Shown in pieces: positions 36,421 through 46,258 of a DNA stretch of 64,000 bases. The notes under the pieces were generated by a model. It was not told the DNA's origin. It saw nothing but the letters and a program-made list of their open reading frames with translations, and did not search any database. The stretch's first letter is position 1. Each line of letters opens with the position of its first letter. Origin of the DNA: Burkholderiales bacterium (GTDB lineage Bacteria > Pseudomonadota > Gammaproteobacteria > Burkholderiales > Nitrosomonadaceae); NCBI GenBank assembly GCA_015075225.1, contig JABTUQ010000004.1, positions 310,001 to 374,000 on the forward strand, read 5' to 3'. The translations under genes and the position numbers were made by a program.

Positions 36421-38139
36421 ATGGCCAAGACACTTGAAGCCCACGACAAACTGATCCGGGAGATCTTCGAAGGCAGCTACCAGTTCGAGATTCCGGACTA
36501 CCAGCGCCCCTACGCCTGGACAATCGAGCAGGCCACGGAGCTGTTCGATGATCTGTACGCGGCGATGCAGGACGCGCGTATCTCGGGGGCCAGTAGCCAA
36601 TACTTCCTGGGCAGCATCGTTCTGATCAAGAACGACCGGGACCCGAAGTCATCGGTGGTCGACGGCCAGCAACGCCTGTCTACGCTCACGATGCTGTTCG
36701 CCGTGTTGCGCACCGTGATGCCGGACGCGGCAGACGACATCACTGACTTTCTCTACAAAAAGGGCAAGGTCAGTCTTGCCGAGAAAAACGAGTACCGCTT
36801 AACCGCCCGCGAGGAAGATGCCGACTTCTTCCGCACCAATATTCAGGAGCCGGGTGGCATCGCACAGTTGGTCGCCAGTACGGACAAGCTGAAAGACAGC
36901 CGTCTGCGTTACCGTGAAAACGCCACGCTGCTGCTCGAAAAGGCCAAGGCGCTTCCGCCTGCCGACCTCATTGCGCTGTGGCAGTTCCTCGCCAACGACT
37001 GCTCGCTGGTTGTCATCTCCACGCCCGACCTCGAAGCCGCATACCGCATCTTCTCCGTACTCAACAACCGGGGACTCGACCTCGCGCCTATTGACATCAT
37101 CAAGGCGCAGGTGCTGGGCCTGATCCGCACCACGGCAGGCGACGTCAAGAGCCGCGCCTACGCAAAAGAGTGGAGCCGGATCGAGAGTTCGCTGGGCCGC
37201 GACGCCTTCGGTGACCTGTTTGGCCACATCCGCAGCATCTACGCCAAGAAGAAGCAGAAGTACATCCTGGTCAAGGAGTTCCAGGAACACGTCACCGAGT
37301 ACAAGACCCCCATCGACCTCGTCGACAAGGTCATCAAGCCCTATGCCGAGGTGTGGGACTTCGTGCGCGATGCCGACTTCGAGGCCACCGAACACGCCGA
37401 GACGATCAACGAACACCTGTCTTGGCTCAACCGCGTGGACTTCAAGGACTGGGTGCCCCCGGCACTGGTCTACTTCAAGCGTTTCCGGCAGCAACCCAAA
37501 CTGCTCGCAGAGTTTTTCCAGTCACTGGAACGCCTGACCTATTTCCTGCTGGTCACCAAGGTGGGCATCAACGAGCGCATCGAAACCTACGCTGCGCTCA
37601 CCAAGGAAATCGAGCCTGAGTCCTTCAAGGGGGATCTGGTCGCGCTCACCACGCTGACCCTGACAGACGCGCAAAAGCGCAAGTTCGTCGCGGCACTTGA
37701 TGGAGACGTGTACGACGATCTGCCCAAGGCACGGATGGCGCTGGTCTTGCGCCTTGAGTCCTTGGTGCGCGCCCCCGGCGTGCAGCTTCAAGATGCCGTG
37801 TCGCTAGAGCACGTCCTGCCGCAAACACCGCCCGACGGTTCGGACTGGATCAAGTGGTTCCCGGATGAAGACGAGCGCGATGGCTGGACCCACCGTTTGG
37901 CCAATCTGGTTCCGCTGGATAGGAACAAGAATTCGTCTGCAAGCAACTACGACTTTGCCAAGAAGAAGGACGCCTACTTCAGGGGCAAAGGCAAGGCGTC
38001 GCCCTTCGTGCTGACGCAGGAAGTCAGATCAGAAAACGAGTGGACGCCCACGCTTCTGGCCGAACGCCAGAAACGCCTTGTGGGTGTCCTCAAAGACCAT
38101 TGGAATCTCGCTGTCTCCACAGGCACGGCGGCGAGCTGA
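36421..38139 (+). CDS. GmrSD-type modification-dependent restriction enzyme (DUF262-DUF1524)
   Basis: A 572-residue fusion. The N-terminal DUF262 (GmrS-like NTPase/ParB-fold) shows FEIPDYQRPYAWTIEQATEL and SSVVDGQQRLSTLTMLFAVL (DGQQR motif, ~80-92). The C-terminal DUF1524 HNH domain shows SLEHVLPQTPPDGSDW (H of HxxP, ~460) and HRLANLVPLDRNKNSSASN. Such type IV enzymes use NTP to cut DNA with glucosylated or other modified cytosines. It starts 37 bp after the helicase gene and runs into hsdM 11 bp after its stop, so it is part of the same transcription unit. Confidence 0.9.
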   Translation: MAKTLEAHDKLIREIFEGSYQFEIPDYQRPYAWTIEQATELFDDLYAAMQDARISGASSQYFLGSIVLIKNDRDPKSSVVDGQQRLSTLTMLFAVLRTVMPDAADDITDFLYKKGKVSLAEKNEYRLTAREEDADFFRTNIQEPGGIAQLVASTDKLKDSRLRYRENATLLLEKAKALPPADLIALWQFLANDCSLVVISTPDLEAAYRIFSVLNNRGLDLAPIDIIKAQVLGLIRTTAGDVKSRAYAKEWSRIESSLGRDAFGDLFGHIRSIYAKKKQKYILVKEFQEHVTEYKTPIDLVDKVIKPYAEVWDFVRDADFEATEHAETINEHLSWLNRVDFKDWVPPALVYFKRFRQQPKLLAEFFQSLERLTYFLLVTKVGINERIETYAALTKEIEPESFKGDLVALTTLTLTDAQKRKFVAALDGDVYDDLPKARMALVLRLESLVRAPGVQLQDAVSLEHVLPQTPPDGSDWIKWFPDEDERDGWTHRLANLVPLDRNKNSSASNYDFAKKKDAYFRGKGKASPFVLTQEVRSENEWTPTLLAERQKRLVGVLKDHWNLAVSTGTAAS

Positions 38140-38150
38140 GGAACGTATCG

Positions 38151-40535
38151 ATGCAGAAGAAACAACAACAAGACCAAAGCCAGATCAAGTGGATTTCCGA
38201 CTTCATCTGGAATATCGCTGACGACCGCCTGCGCGACGTTTACGTGCGCGGCAAGTACCGCGACGTGATCCTGCCTTTCACCGTATTGCGACGGCTCGAC
38301 GCCGTACTCGAAGCCACCAAGGACGCGGTGCTCGAGCGCAAGAAGTTTCTCGATACCCACAAGGTGGCCGAGCAGGACGGCGCGCTGCGCATGGCGGCAG
38401 GCCAGGCGTTCTACAACGTCTCGGAGTTCACCCTTGCCAAGCTGAAGGCCAGCGCTGCGGGCCAGCGGCTGCGCGATGACTTCATTGCATACCTGGATGG
38501 CTTCTCGCCCAACGTGCAGGAAATCCTCACCAAGTTCAACTTCCGCAACCAGATCCAGAAGCTGGTGGATTCCCACGTCCTGGGCTACCTGATCGACGAC
38601 TTCCTAGACCCCGAGGTCAATCTCGCGCCTCTGCCAGTGAAGGATGCCGACGGCCGCATCAAGCTGCCTGCGCTGGACAACCACGGTATGGGCACGGTGT
38701 TCGAAGAGCTGATCCGCCGCTTCAACGAAGACAACAACGAAGAGGCAGGCGAGCACTTCACCCCGCGCGACGTGGTGCAGCTCATGGCCAAACTGCTGTT
38801 TCTGCCAGTGGCCGACCGGATCGAATCCAGCACCTATTCGCTCTACGACGGCTCCTGCGGCACCGGCGGCATGCTCACCGTGGCAGAGGAAGCACTGCAC
38901 GAACTGGCCGAGCAGCATGGCAAGGAAGTGTCCATCCACCTGTTCGGGCAGGAGATCAGCGACGAAACCTACGCCATCTGCAAGGCCGATCTGCTCTTGA
39001 AGGGCGAAGGCGCAGAAGCCGAGAACATCGTCGGTGGCGCGGACAAATCCACCCTGTCTGCCGACCAGTTCCGCAGCCGCGAATTCGACTTCATGATCTC
39101 CAACCCGCCCTACGGCAAGAGTTGGAAGACCGATCTGGAGCGCATGGGCGGCAAGAAGGAATTCAACGACCCGCGCTTCATTGTCAGCCACGCGGGCAAC
39201 AACGAGTTCAAGCTCCTTACCCGCTCCAGCGACGGGCAGCTCATGTTCCAGGTGAACAAGCTGCAGAAGATGAAGCACAACACGCCGCTGGGCAGCCGCA
39301 TTGCGCTGGTGCATAACGGCTCGGCGCTGTTCACCGGCGACGCGGGCCAGGGCGAGAGCAACATCCGCCGCTGGGTGCTGGAGAACGACTGGCTCGAAGC
39401 CATCATCGCCCTGCCGCTCAACATCTTCTACAACACCGGCATCGCCACTTACATCTGGGTGCTGGCCAACAAGAAGGCCGAAGCACGGCGTGGCAAGGTG
39501 CAGTTGATCGACGCATCTCAGTGGTTCCAGCCGCTGCGCCGCAACCTCGGCAAGAAGAACTGCGAACTCTCGGATGGAGACATCCAGCGAATCCTCGACC
39601 TCTACCTCGGCGAGGCGCAGGAAACTGCCCAGTCCAAATGGTTCGACACCCAGGATTTCGGCTACTGGAAGATCACCGTCGAGCGCCCGCTGCGCCTAAA
39701 AAGCCAGCTCTCAGACGAACGCATCGAGCCCCTGCGGTTTGCCACCGGCGACGAGGCGCTGCGCGCCGAGATCTACGCCACCCACGGTGAGGCGCTCTAC
39801 AGCGAGTTCGCCAAGCGCAAGCCAGCCATCGAGGCGTGGCTGAAGGGCGAGGACGAGAACGAAGACGACGACAGCGAAGACAGCGACAGCAGTGATGACG
39901 GCGAAGCCACCACCACCCGCAAGGCCGTGCCCGCCAAGCGCCGCAAGAAGCTGCTCGATGCTTCGACTTGGCAGCGTGACAAGGGGCTGATGGAGGTGGC
40001 GAAGCGGGTGCAGCAGGCATTGGGCAGCGCCGTGTTCGACGACCACAATGAGTTCCGCACACGCTTTGATGCTGCCCTGAAGGCGCAGGGCGACAAACTC
40101 GGTGCGCCCGAAAAGAAGGCTATCTACAAGGCAGTGAGCTGGCGCGACGAAACCGCGCCGCCGGTCATCGCCAAGCGCAGCAAGCTCAAGGCGGGCGAGC
40201 ATTTCGAGCCTGGCTTCGATGGCGCGTACCTGGAGACCGTGGGCAAGGATCGCTTCATGGTCGAGTACGAGCCCGACAGCGAGCTGCGCGACACCGAGCA
40301 GGTGCCGTTGAAGGAACCGGGCGGCATCGACGCCTTCTTCGCCCGCGAAGTACTGCCGCACGCGCCGGACGCCTGGATCGCCACGGACAAGACCCAGATC
40401 GGCTACGAGATTTCCTTCGCTCGCTACTTCTACAAGCCAGCACCGCTGCGCACGCTGGCGGAAATCCGCGCTGACATCCTCGCGCTGGAGCAGCAGAGCG
40501 AAGGGTTGCTGCACAAGATCGTGGGGGGCGTGTGA
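38151..40535 (+). CDS. hsdM: Type I DNA methyltransferase subunit HsdM (system 2)
   Basis: A 794-residue N6-adenine methyltransferase. The N-terminal HsdM bundle is followed by motif I YDGSCGTGGMLTVAEEAL (~235) and the catalytic NPPY in FMISNPPYGKSW (~315). The pre-motif NNEEAGEHFTPRDVVQLMAKL is typical. It is longer than a ~520-residue HsdM: an acidic linker (~565-590, EDENEDDDSEDSDSSDD) leads to an extra ~190-residue C-terminal domain. The ATG at 38151 is chosen because family similarity starts there (MQKKQQQDQSQIKWISDF). hsdS begins at its stop codon (TGATG). Confidence 0.95.
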   Translation: MQKKQQQDQSQIKWISDFIWNIADDRLRDVYVRGKYRDVILPFTVLRRLDAVLEATKDAVLERKKFLDTHKVAEQDGALRMAAGQAFYNVSEFTLAKLKASAAGQRLRDDFIAYLDGFSPNVQEILTKFNFRNQIQKLVDSHVLGYLIDDFLDPEVNLAPLPVKDADGRIKLPALDNHGMGTVFEELIRRFNEDNNEEAGEHFTPRDVVQLMAKLLFLPVADRIESSTYSLYDGSCGTGGMLTVAEEALHELAEQHGKEVSIHLFGQEISDETYAICKADLLLKGEGAEAENIVGGADKSTLSADQFRSREFDFMISNPPYGKSWKTDLERMGGKKEFNDPRFIVSHAGNNEFKLLTRSSDGQLMFQVNKLQKMKHNTPLGSRIALVHNGSALFTGDAGQGESNIRRWVLENDWLEAIIALPLNIFYNTGIATYIWVLANKKAEARRGKVQLIDASQWFQPLRRNLGKKNCELSDGDIQRILDLYLGEAQETAQSKWFDTQDFGYWKITVERPLRLKSQLSDERIEPLRFATGDEALRAEIYATHGEALYSEFAKRKPAIEAWLKGEDENEDDDSEDSDSSDDGEATTTRKAVPAKRRKKLLDASTWQRDKGLMEVAKRVQQALGSAVFDDHNEFRTRFDAALKAQGDKLGAPEKKAIYKAVSWRDETAPPVIAKRSKLKAGEHFEPGFDGAYLETVGKDRFMVEYEPDSELRDTEQVPLKEPGGIDAFFAREVLPHAPDAWIATDKTQIGYEISFARYFYKPAPLRTLAEIRADILALEQQSEGLLHKIVGGV

Positions 40536-41860
40536 TGACGGTGGAGAGCGCGTATCCGAACTACCGGCAGCCGAAGATGCGCTGGTTGCCCGCTGTGCCG
40601 GAACACTGGAACGAGCAACGCGCCAAAACCTTCTTCCGCGAGGTGGATGAGCGTTCGAAGACCGGACAGGAAGAGCTGCTGTCGGTGTCTCACCTCACCG
40701 GCGTTACTCCGCGCAGCCAGAAGAATGTCACGATGTTCAAGGCAGCGAGCTACGTTGGCTCCAAGCTGTGCCGCCCCGGCGACATCGTCATCAACACGCT
40801 GTGGGCGTGGATGGCGGCGCTTGGTGCGAGCAAGCACGTGGGCATCGTCAGTCCCGCCTATGGCGTGTACCGCCCGCACCACGCCGACAGCTTCAACCCA
40901 GCGTATCTCGATTACCTGTTGCGCACCCGCGCCTACGTGGCCGAATACATCGGGCGCTCGACCGGCATCCGATCCTCTCGTCTGCGCCTGTACCCAAACC
41001 AGTTCCTCGACATTACGCTTATCCAGCCCCCGCGCCCCGAGCAAGATCGGATAGTCGCCTATCTCCGTGCACAAGATGCCCACATCGCCCGCTTCATCAA
41101 GGCCAAGCGCGAATTGATCACACTGATGGCCGAGCAACGTGGCGTTGTTGCAGAGCGGGCAATTTCATCTTCGGAAACTCAACACCTTCGGCTTGATCGG
41201 GTTGTCTCGCTTCTGGCGACGCCCATCACCAGAGAGCCGGAAGTGACTTACACGCCGATTGGCATGTTCAATCGTGGTCGCGGCATTTTCCACAAGCCGC
41301 CTACCGAAGGGAAACACCTTGGGGATTCAACTTTCTTCCGCATCGAGAAAGGCGACCTGATATTCAGCGGCCAGTTCGCCTGGGAAGGTGCGGTGGCAGT
41401 TGCCAGTGCTGAAGATGATGGGTGCATTGCGTCCCATCGCTACCCGATTGCCAAATGCAAACGTGATGCCGTCACGCCGGAGTATCTCTACACGTTCTTC
41501 TTGAGCAAAGCTGGCGACCTGATTCTGAACCATCATTCACGCGGCGCAGCGGGGCGCAATCGCCCGCTGAATCCGCGCACGCTGTTGAAAGAGAAGATTC
41601 CGGTTCCGCCGCTGCATCTGCAACGCGAAGTTTCCGATTTCTTTTACGAAGAACTATCGGTGCGCCGAGAGATAGAGAAGGAAATTGCCCTGATCCGCGA
41701 ATACCGCGACCGCCTGATTGCCGATGTGGTCACCGGCCAAGTGGACGTGCGGGGCTGGCAACCCGGCCCGGAGGACGTGGTGGACGACGCGACGCTGGCC
41801 GCACTGGGTGATGACCAAGAGGATGTGACCGAAGAGGAGGATGGCGATGGCGAAGACTGA
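40535..41860 (+). CDS. hsdS: Type I specificity subunit HsdS (system 2)
   Basis: A 441-residue DNA-recognition subunit. Two target-recognition domains (~10-165 and ~205-385) are separated by the conserved spacer helix (PEQDRIVAYLRAQDAHIARFIKAKRELITLMAEQR) and closed by a second one (LHLQREVSDFFYEELSVRREIEKEIALI). The acidic C-terminus ends EEDGDGED. It shares one base with the hsdM stop and overlaps hsdR by 20 bp. The TRD sequences differ from system 1, so a different target is expected. Confidence 0.95.
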   Translation: MTVESAYPNYRQPKMRWLPAVPEHWNEQRAKTFFREVDERSKTGQEELLSVSHLTGVTPRSQKNVTMFKAASYVGSKLCRPGDIVINTLWAWMAALGASKHVGIVSPAYGVYRPHHADSFNPAYLDYLLRTRAYVAEYIGRSTGIRSSRLRLYPNQFLDITLIQPPRPEQDRIVAYLRAQDAHIARFIKAKRELITLMAEQRGVVAERAISSSETQHLRLDRVVSLLATPITREPEVTYTPIGMFNRGRGIFHKPPTEGKHLGDSTFFRIEKGDLIFSGQFAWEGAVAVASAEDDGCIASHRYPIAKCKRDAVTPEYLYTFFLSKAGDLILNHHSRGAAGRNRPLNPRTLLKEKIPVPPLHLQREVSDFFYEELSVRREIEKEIALIREYRDRLIADVVTGQVDVRGWQPGPEDVVDDATLAALGDDQEDVTEEEDGDGED

Positions 41861-44800
41861 TACCAGCGAGCGCTGGTTCGAGGCGCGCGTGGTGCGCGGC
41901 TTGACCGGCGTGCCGCAGCCCGAGTACAGCCACGAGCTGGCTCCCAAGGACTTCGCCGCCACCCACAACGGCTACGTGCAGGGCAAGCCCACCGACTACA
42001 ACCGCGATGTGGCGCTGGATGTTGCGCAGTTGCTGGCCTTCTTGCAGGCCACCCAGCCCAAGGCAGTGGAGACACTGGAGCTGGCGGCAGACGGCATCAA
42101 GCGCACCCAGTTCCTGCACCGGCTGCAAGGCGAGATCACCAAGCGCGGCGTGGTGGACGTGCTCCGCAAGGGCGTAAGCCACGGGCCCGTACACGTCGAT
42201 CTCTACAAGCTGCTGCCCACGCCGGGCAATGCCGCCGCAGCGGAAGCCTTCGGCAAGAACATCTTCAGCGTCACCCGGCAGGTGCGCTACAGCAACGATT
42301 CCGGCAATGAGCTGGACTTGGCGATCTTCATCAATGGCCTGCCGGTGCTGACATTTGAGTTGAAAAACTCGCTGACCAAGCAGACCCTGGCCGACGCCAT
42401 CGTCCAGTACCAGACCACGCGCAGCCCACAGGAGCTGCTGTTCCAGTTGGGGCGTTGCGTGGCGCACATCGCAGTCGATGACGCGGAGGCCGCGTTCTGC
42501 ACTGAGCTGAAGGGCAAAGCGTCGTGGTTCCTGCCATTCAACCAGGGCTGGAACAGCGGCGCGGGCAACCCGCCCAACCCGGATGGCCTGAAGACCGACT
42601 ACCTGTGGAAGCAGGTGCTGACCCGCGAGTCGCTGGCCAACATCATCGAAAGTTACGCGCAGGTGGTGGAAGAGGAGGAAGCGGACGCCAGTGGCAAAAA
42701 GAAGAAAAAGCGCAAGCAAATCTTCCCGCGCTTCCATCAGTTGCGCACGGTGCGTGCGCTGCTGCGCCGTGCCCATACCGATGGGGTGGGCAAGCGCTAT
42801 CTAATCCAGCATTCGGCAGGCAGCGGCAAGAGCAACACGATTGCCTGGCTGGCGCACCAATTGGTGGAGCTGCGCCGCAAGGACGACCCGATGACGGCGC
42901 AGTTCGACTCCATCATCGTCATCACCGACCGGCGCGCGCTGGACACACAGATTGCCCGCACCATCAAGGGTTACGACCACGTGGCGGCGATCTTCGGCCA
43001 CTCCGACAACGCGCAGGAACTGCGCGAGTACCTGCGCCGGGGCAAGAAGATCATCGTCACCACGGTGCAGAAATTCCCGTTCATCCTCGATGAGCTGGGC
43101 GACCTATCCGGCAAGAGCTTCGCGCTGTTGATCGACGAAGCGCATTCCAGCCAAGGTGGCAAGACCACGGCGCGGATGCACGAAGCCCTTGGCGGCAAGG
43201 TGACCGAGGAGGAGTTCGAAGAGGACAGCACGCAGGATGCGGTGAACGCGGAAATCGAGAAGCGCATCGCCTCGCGCAAGCTGCTCGCCAACGCCAGCTA
43301 CTTCGCGTTCACGGCCACGCCCAAGAACAAGACGCTGGAGTTGTTCGGTGAGAAGACCCACGTCGGCGACAAGGTGCAGTTCCGCTCGCCCGAAGAACTG
43401 ACCTATACCACCAAGCAGGCCATCCAGGAGAAGTTCATCCTCGACGTGGTGGAGAACTACACCCCCTACGACAGCTTCTACCAAGTGGCCAAGACGGTGG
43501 CGGACGACCCGGAATTCGACAAGGTGAAGGCGCTGAAGAAGATCCGCCACTACGTCGAATCGCACGACAAGGCCATCCGCCGCAAAGCCGAGATCATGGT
43601 CGATCACTTCATCGCACAGGTCGCGGGCAAGCAGAAGATCGGCGGCAAGGCGCGGGCAATGATCGTCTGCAACGGCATCGCGCGGGCCATCGACTACTGG
43701 CGCGAGGTGTCGGACTACCTCACGCAGATCAAGAGCCCTTACAAGGCCATCGTGGCGTACTCGGGCGACTTCGAGATCGGTGGTCAGAAGAAGACCGAGG
43801 CCGATCTCAATGGGTTTCCGAGCAAGGACATTCCGGCCAATCTCAAGCAAGACCCGTATCGCTTCCTGATCGTTGCCAACAAGTTCGTCACCGGCTTCGA
43901 TGAGCCCTTGCTGCACACGATGTACGTGGACAAGCCGTTGGCGGGCGTGCTGGCGGTGCAGACCCTGTCACGCCTTAACCGGGCGCATCCGCAGAAGCAC
44001 GACACTTTCGTGCTCGACTTCGCCGACAACGCCGAGGCGGTGAAGGCGGCGTTCCAGGATTACTACCGCGCCACCATCCAGACCGGCGAAACCGATGCCA
44101 ACAAGCTGCACGACCTAAAGGCTGAACTCGACGGGCAGCAGGTGTACAGCTGGCAGCAGGTGGAAGACTTGGTGGCGCTGTACTTGAGCGGCGCAGACCG
44201 GGACAAGCTCGACCCCATCCTTGATGCGTGCGTGGTCGAATACACCGACAAGCTCGGTGAGGACGATCAGGTCAAGTTCAAGGGCAAAGCCAAGGCCTTC
44301 GTCCGCAGCTACGGCTTTCTTGCCGCGATCCTGAGCTACGGCCACCCGACGTGGGAGAAGCTGTCGATCTTCCTGAACTTCCTCATCCCGAAGCTGCCCG
44401 CGCCCAAGGAAGAAGACCTTTCCAAGGGGGTGCTGGAGACCATCGACATGGACAGCTACCGGGTGGAGGCCAAAGCAGCGCTGAAGATGGCGATGGCCGA
44501 CGCCGACGCTACGGTCGAGCCAGTACCGCCGGGCGGAGGTGGCGGCAAGGGCGAGGCAGACATCGACAAACTCTCCGCGATCATCAAGACCTTCAACGAC
44601 CTCTTCGGCAACATCGAGTGGAAGGACGAGGACAAGATCCGCAAGGTCATCGCCGAGGAAATCCCAGCGCGGGTGGCGCAGGACAAGGCCTACCAGAACG
44701 CGCAGGCGAACTCCGACAAGCAAAACGCCAAGCTGGAGCACGATAAGGCGCTCAACCGCGTGGTGCTGGAGCTGCTGTCCGACCACACCGAGCTGTTCAA

Positions 44801-44918
44801 GCAGTTCAGCGACAACCCCAACTTCAAGCGCTGGCTGACGGATACGGTGTTCGATGCGACCTATCAGCCTGGCGCGGTTCTGCCGAAGGTGCCGCCGCAG
44901 ACTGGGGCATCGGCATGA
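41841..44918 (+). CDS. hsdR: Type I restriction subunit HsdR (system 2)
   Basis: A 1025-residue motor-nuclease. The N-terminal nuclease has LDLAIFINGLPVLTFELKNS (D...ExK, ~155-175). Helicase motifs follow: Walker A QHSAGSGKSNTIAWLAHQL (~320), the DEAH-type box LLIDEAHSSQGG (~430), TATPKNKTLELFG (~485), and motif VI around LQTLSRLNRAHPQKHD. The helical C-terminal domain binds HsdM/HsdS. The EcoR124-like architecture is complete. It overlaps hsdS and is followed within 10 bp by the SLATT gene, so restriction and signalling genes share a transcript. Confidence 0.96.
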   Translation: MAMAKTDTSERWFEARVVRGLTGVPQPEYSHELAPKDFAATHNGYVQGKPTDYNRDVALDVAQLLAFLQATQPKAVETLELAADGIKRTQFLHRLQGEITKRGVVDVLRKGVSHGPVHVDLYKLLPTPGNAAAAEAFGKNIFSVTRQVRYSNDSGNELDLAIFINGLPVLTFELKNSLTKQTLADAIVQYQTTRSPQELLFQLGRCVAHIAVDDAEAAFCTELKGKASWFLPFNQGWNSGAGNPPNPDGLKTDYLWKQVLTRESLANIIESYAQVVEEEEADASGKKKKKRKQIFPRFHQLRTVRALLRRAHTDGVGKRYLIQHSAGSGKSNTIAWLAHQLVELRRKDDPMTAQFDSIIVITDRRALDTQIARTIKGYDHVAAIFGHSDNAQELREYLRRGKKIIVTTVQKFPFILDELGDLSGKSFALLIDEAHSSQGGKTTARMHEALGGKVTEEEFEEDSTQDAVNAEIEKRIASRKLLANASYFAFTATPKNKTLELFGEKTHVGDKVQFRSPEELTYTTKQAIQEKFILDVVENYTPYDSFYQVAKTVADDPEFDKVKALKKIRHYVESHDKAIRRKAEIMVDHFIAQVAGKQKIGGKARAMIVCNGIARAIDYWREVSDYLTQIKSPYKAIVAYSGDFEIGGQKKTEADLNGFPSKDIPANLKQDPYRFLIVANKFVTGFDEPLLHTMYVDKPLAGVLAVQTLSRLNRAHPQKHDTFVLDFADNAEAVKAAFQDYYRATIQTGETDANKLHDLKAELDGQQVYSWQQVEDLVALYLSGADRDKLDPILDACVVEYTDKLGEDDQVKFKGKAKAFVRSYGFLAAILSYGHPTWEKLSIFLNFLIPKLPAPKEEDLSKGVLETIDMDSYRVEAKAALKMAMADADATVEPVPPGGGGGKGEADIDKLSAIIKTFNDLFGNIEWKDEDKIRKVIAEEIPARVAQDKAYQNAQANSDKQNAKLEHDKALNRVVLELLSDHTELFKQFSDNPNFKRWLTDTVFDATYQPGAVLPKVPPQTGASA

Positions 44919-44928
44919 GGAGGAATGG

Positions 44929-45465
44929 ATGCGGGAGGACGCGATGACCGGAATATCTCCAGAGGATCAAGCCAAAATTTCTGCGCTTTGCAGAGAGGCC
45001 GAGCGACTGGAAGAAGACGCCCTGTATTCGAGCAAGGGGCATTTCAATGCCGAAGACACATGGGTTCGGCGCAACTACTGGCTTGGTGTGCCAGCAACCG
45101 CTCTTGGTGCGATTGCAGGTGCCGCGTTGGTCAAAAGCCAACCTGAGTGGGCCAGTGCCTTCACCTTGTTGGCGTCGCTACTGACCGGTTTGATGACCTT
45201 TCTCAAGCCCAACGAGCGCGCTGCAATGCACCGGGCCGCTGCCGGACAGTTTTTGGCTCTTCGGAATGAAGCCCGCTTTTTTCGCGAGATCGAATTGCTT
45301 GAGAGTGATCGGCTGGAAGAGCTTCCTGAGAGATTGAAGGCTCTTTCCTCTGCTCGCAATGAGCTGAACCAGAAGAGCCCTAGCATTCCACGGCACGCAT
45401 TTGTGGCTGCACGCAAAGGCATAGAAGAAGGCGAAGCCACCCACAAAGTGGACAAGGAGAAATGA
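44929..45465 (+). CDS. SLATT-domain two-transmembrane effector
   Basis: A 178-residue protein with a helical N-terminus and two membrane segments (YWLGVPATALGAIAGAALV and WASAFTLLASLLTGLMTFL, ~residues 45-90). A cytosolic helical tail contains RAAAGQFLALRNEARFFREIELL. This is the SLATT pattern (SMODS/SLOG-associated 2TM effector), predicted to disrupt the inner membrane when a nucleotide signal is sensed. The NTase gene follows 4 bp downstream. The ATG at 44929 follows GGAGGA; 44944 with GGGAGG is a close alternative. Confidence 0.82.
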   Translation: MREDAMTGISPEDQAKISALCREAERLEEDALYSSKGHFNAEDTWVRRNYWLGVPATALGAIAGAALVKSQPEWASAFTLLASLLTGLMTFLKPNERAAMHRAAAGQFLALRNEARFFREIELLESDRLEELPERLKALSSARNELNQKSPSIPRHAFVAARKGIEEGEATHKVDKEK

Positions 45466-45469
45466 CAGG

Positions 45470-46246
45470 ATGTCGGTATTGAGTTTTCTGACGGACACGG
45501 CCAGCAGTGCTGTGCTCTCCACAACTGAGCAGTCGTCGATCACGACTTCGATCACAACACTTCAATCGCGGATGGCGCTGCACTTTGACAGCGGCGTAAT
45601 TGCGCAGCATTTCCGATTCGGCTCTTCAACGCGAGGCACGATCCTGCCTCGCTCAATGGACGAACAGTCCGATATTGATTACATGGTGGTCTTCAGCGAT
45701 GGCAGCGCCACGCCGCAGACTTACCTGAATAGGTTGAAGACTTTTGTCGAAAAACGGTACGGCTCGTCGGAAATATATCAGTCCAGCCCGACCATTGTTC
45801 TCGAGTTGAACCACATCAAGTTCGATCTGGTGCCCGCGACAAAAACGTGGCTCGGCGAGCTTCAGATTCCCAACGGGTCAGGCGGTTGGATGACCACGAA
45901 TCCGAACGACTTCAACGCCACTCTTGAAGCAAAGAACAAGGACAACAACTCTTTGATCAATCCAACTATTCGTCTGATGAAATATTGGAATGCGGCCAGC
46001 GGATTTCCATTCGATTCATTTGCGATGGAGAAGTGGATTTGTGGTCAGGGCTTTTGGTTCCAGTCGAATCAAAAGGACTACCTGTTTTCGGTAATCGACA
46101 ATCTGAGCACCGACTCGTCTTACTCGCAACGAGTCAATAATGAAATCACGCGTGCAAAAACTATTGTGACCAAGGTCAGGCAATGCGAGAAAGACCAGAT
46201 GCCGGTAACGGCTGAGAATGAGGTCAAGAAGTTGTTCAGGCTCTGA
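45470..46246 (+). CDS. CD-NTase-like nucleotidyltransferase (SMODS type)
   Basis: A 258-residue Pol-beta-fold nucleotidyltransferase. The active site shows FGSSTRGTILPRSMDEQSDIDYMVVF (GS motif ~44 and DxD ~60) and a third acid in IKFDLVPAT (~120), with a helical second lobe (INPTIRLMKYWNAASGFPFDSFAMEKWI). It would synthesise a cyclic or linear oligonucleotide that activates the neighbouring SLATT effector, forming a minimal CBASS-like pair. It is short for a CD-NTase (family members are commonly 300 or more residues), though all catalytic residues are present. Confidence 0.85.
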   Translation: MSVLSFLTDTASSAVLSTTEQSSITTSITTLQSRMALHFDSGVIAQHFRFGSSTRGTILPRSMDEQSDIDYMVVFSDGSATPQTYLNRLKTFVEKRYGSSEIYQSSPTIVLELNHIKFDLVPATKTWLGELQIPNGSGGWMTTNPNDFNATLEAKNKDNNSLINPTIRLMKYWNAASGFPFDSFAMEKWICGQGFWFQSNQKDYLFSVIDNLSTDSSYSQRVNNEITRAKTIVTKVRQCEKDQMPVTAENEVKKLFRL

Positions 46247-46258
46247 GGGGGTATTGAA

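Noticed and set aside
44929..45465. SLATT gene as a phage holin
   Set aside because: It has two TM segments, but the long cytosolic helical part and its place next to a CD-NTase-like gene fit SLATT better.
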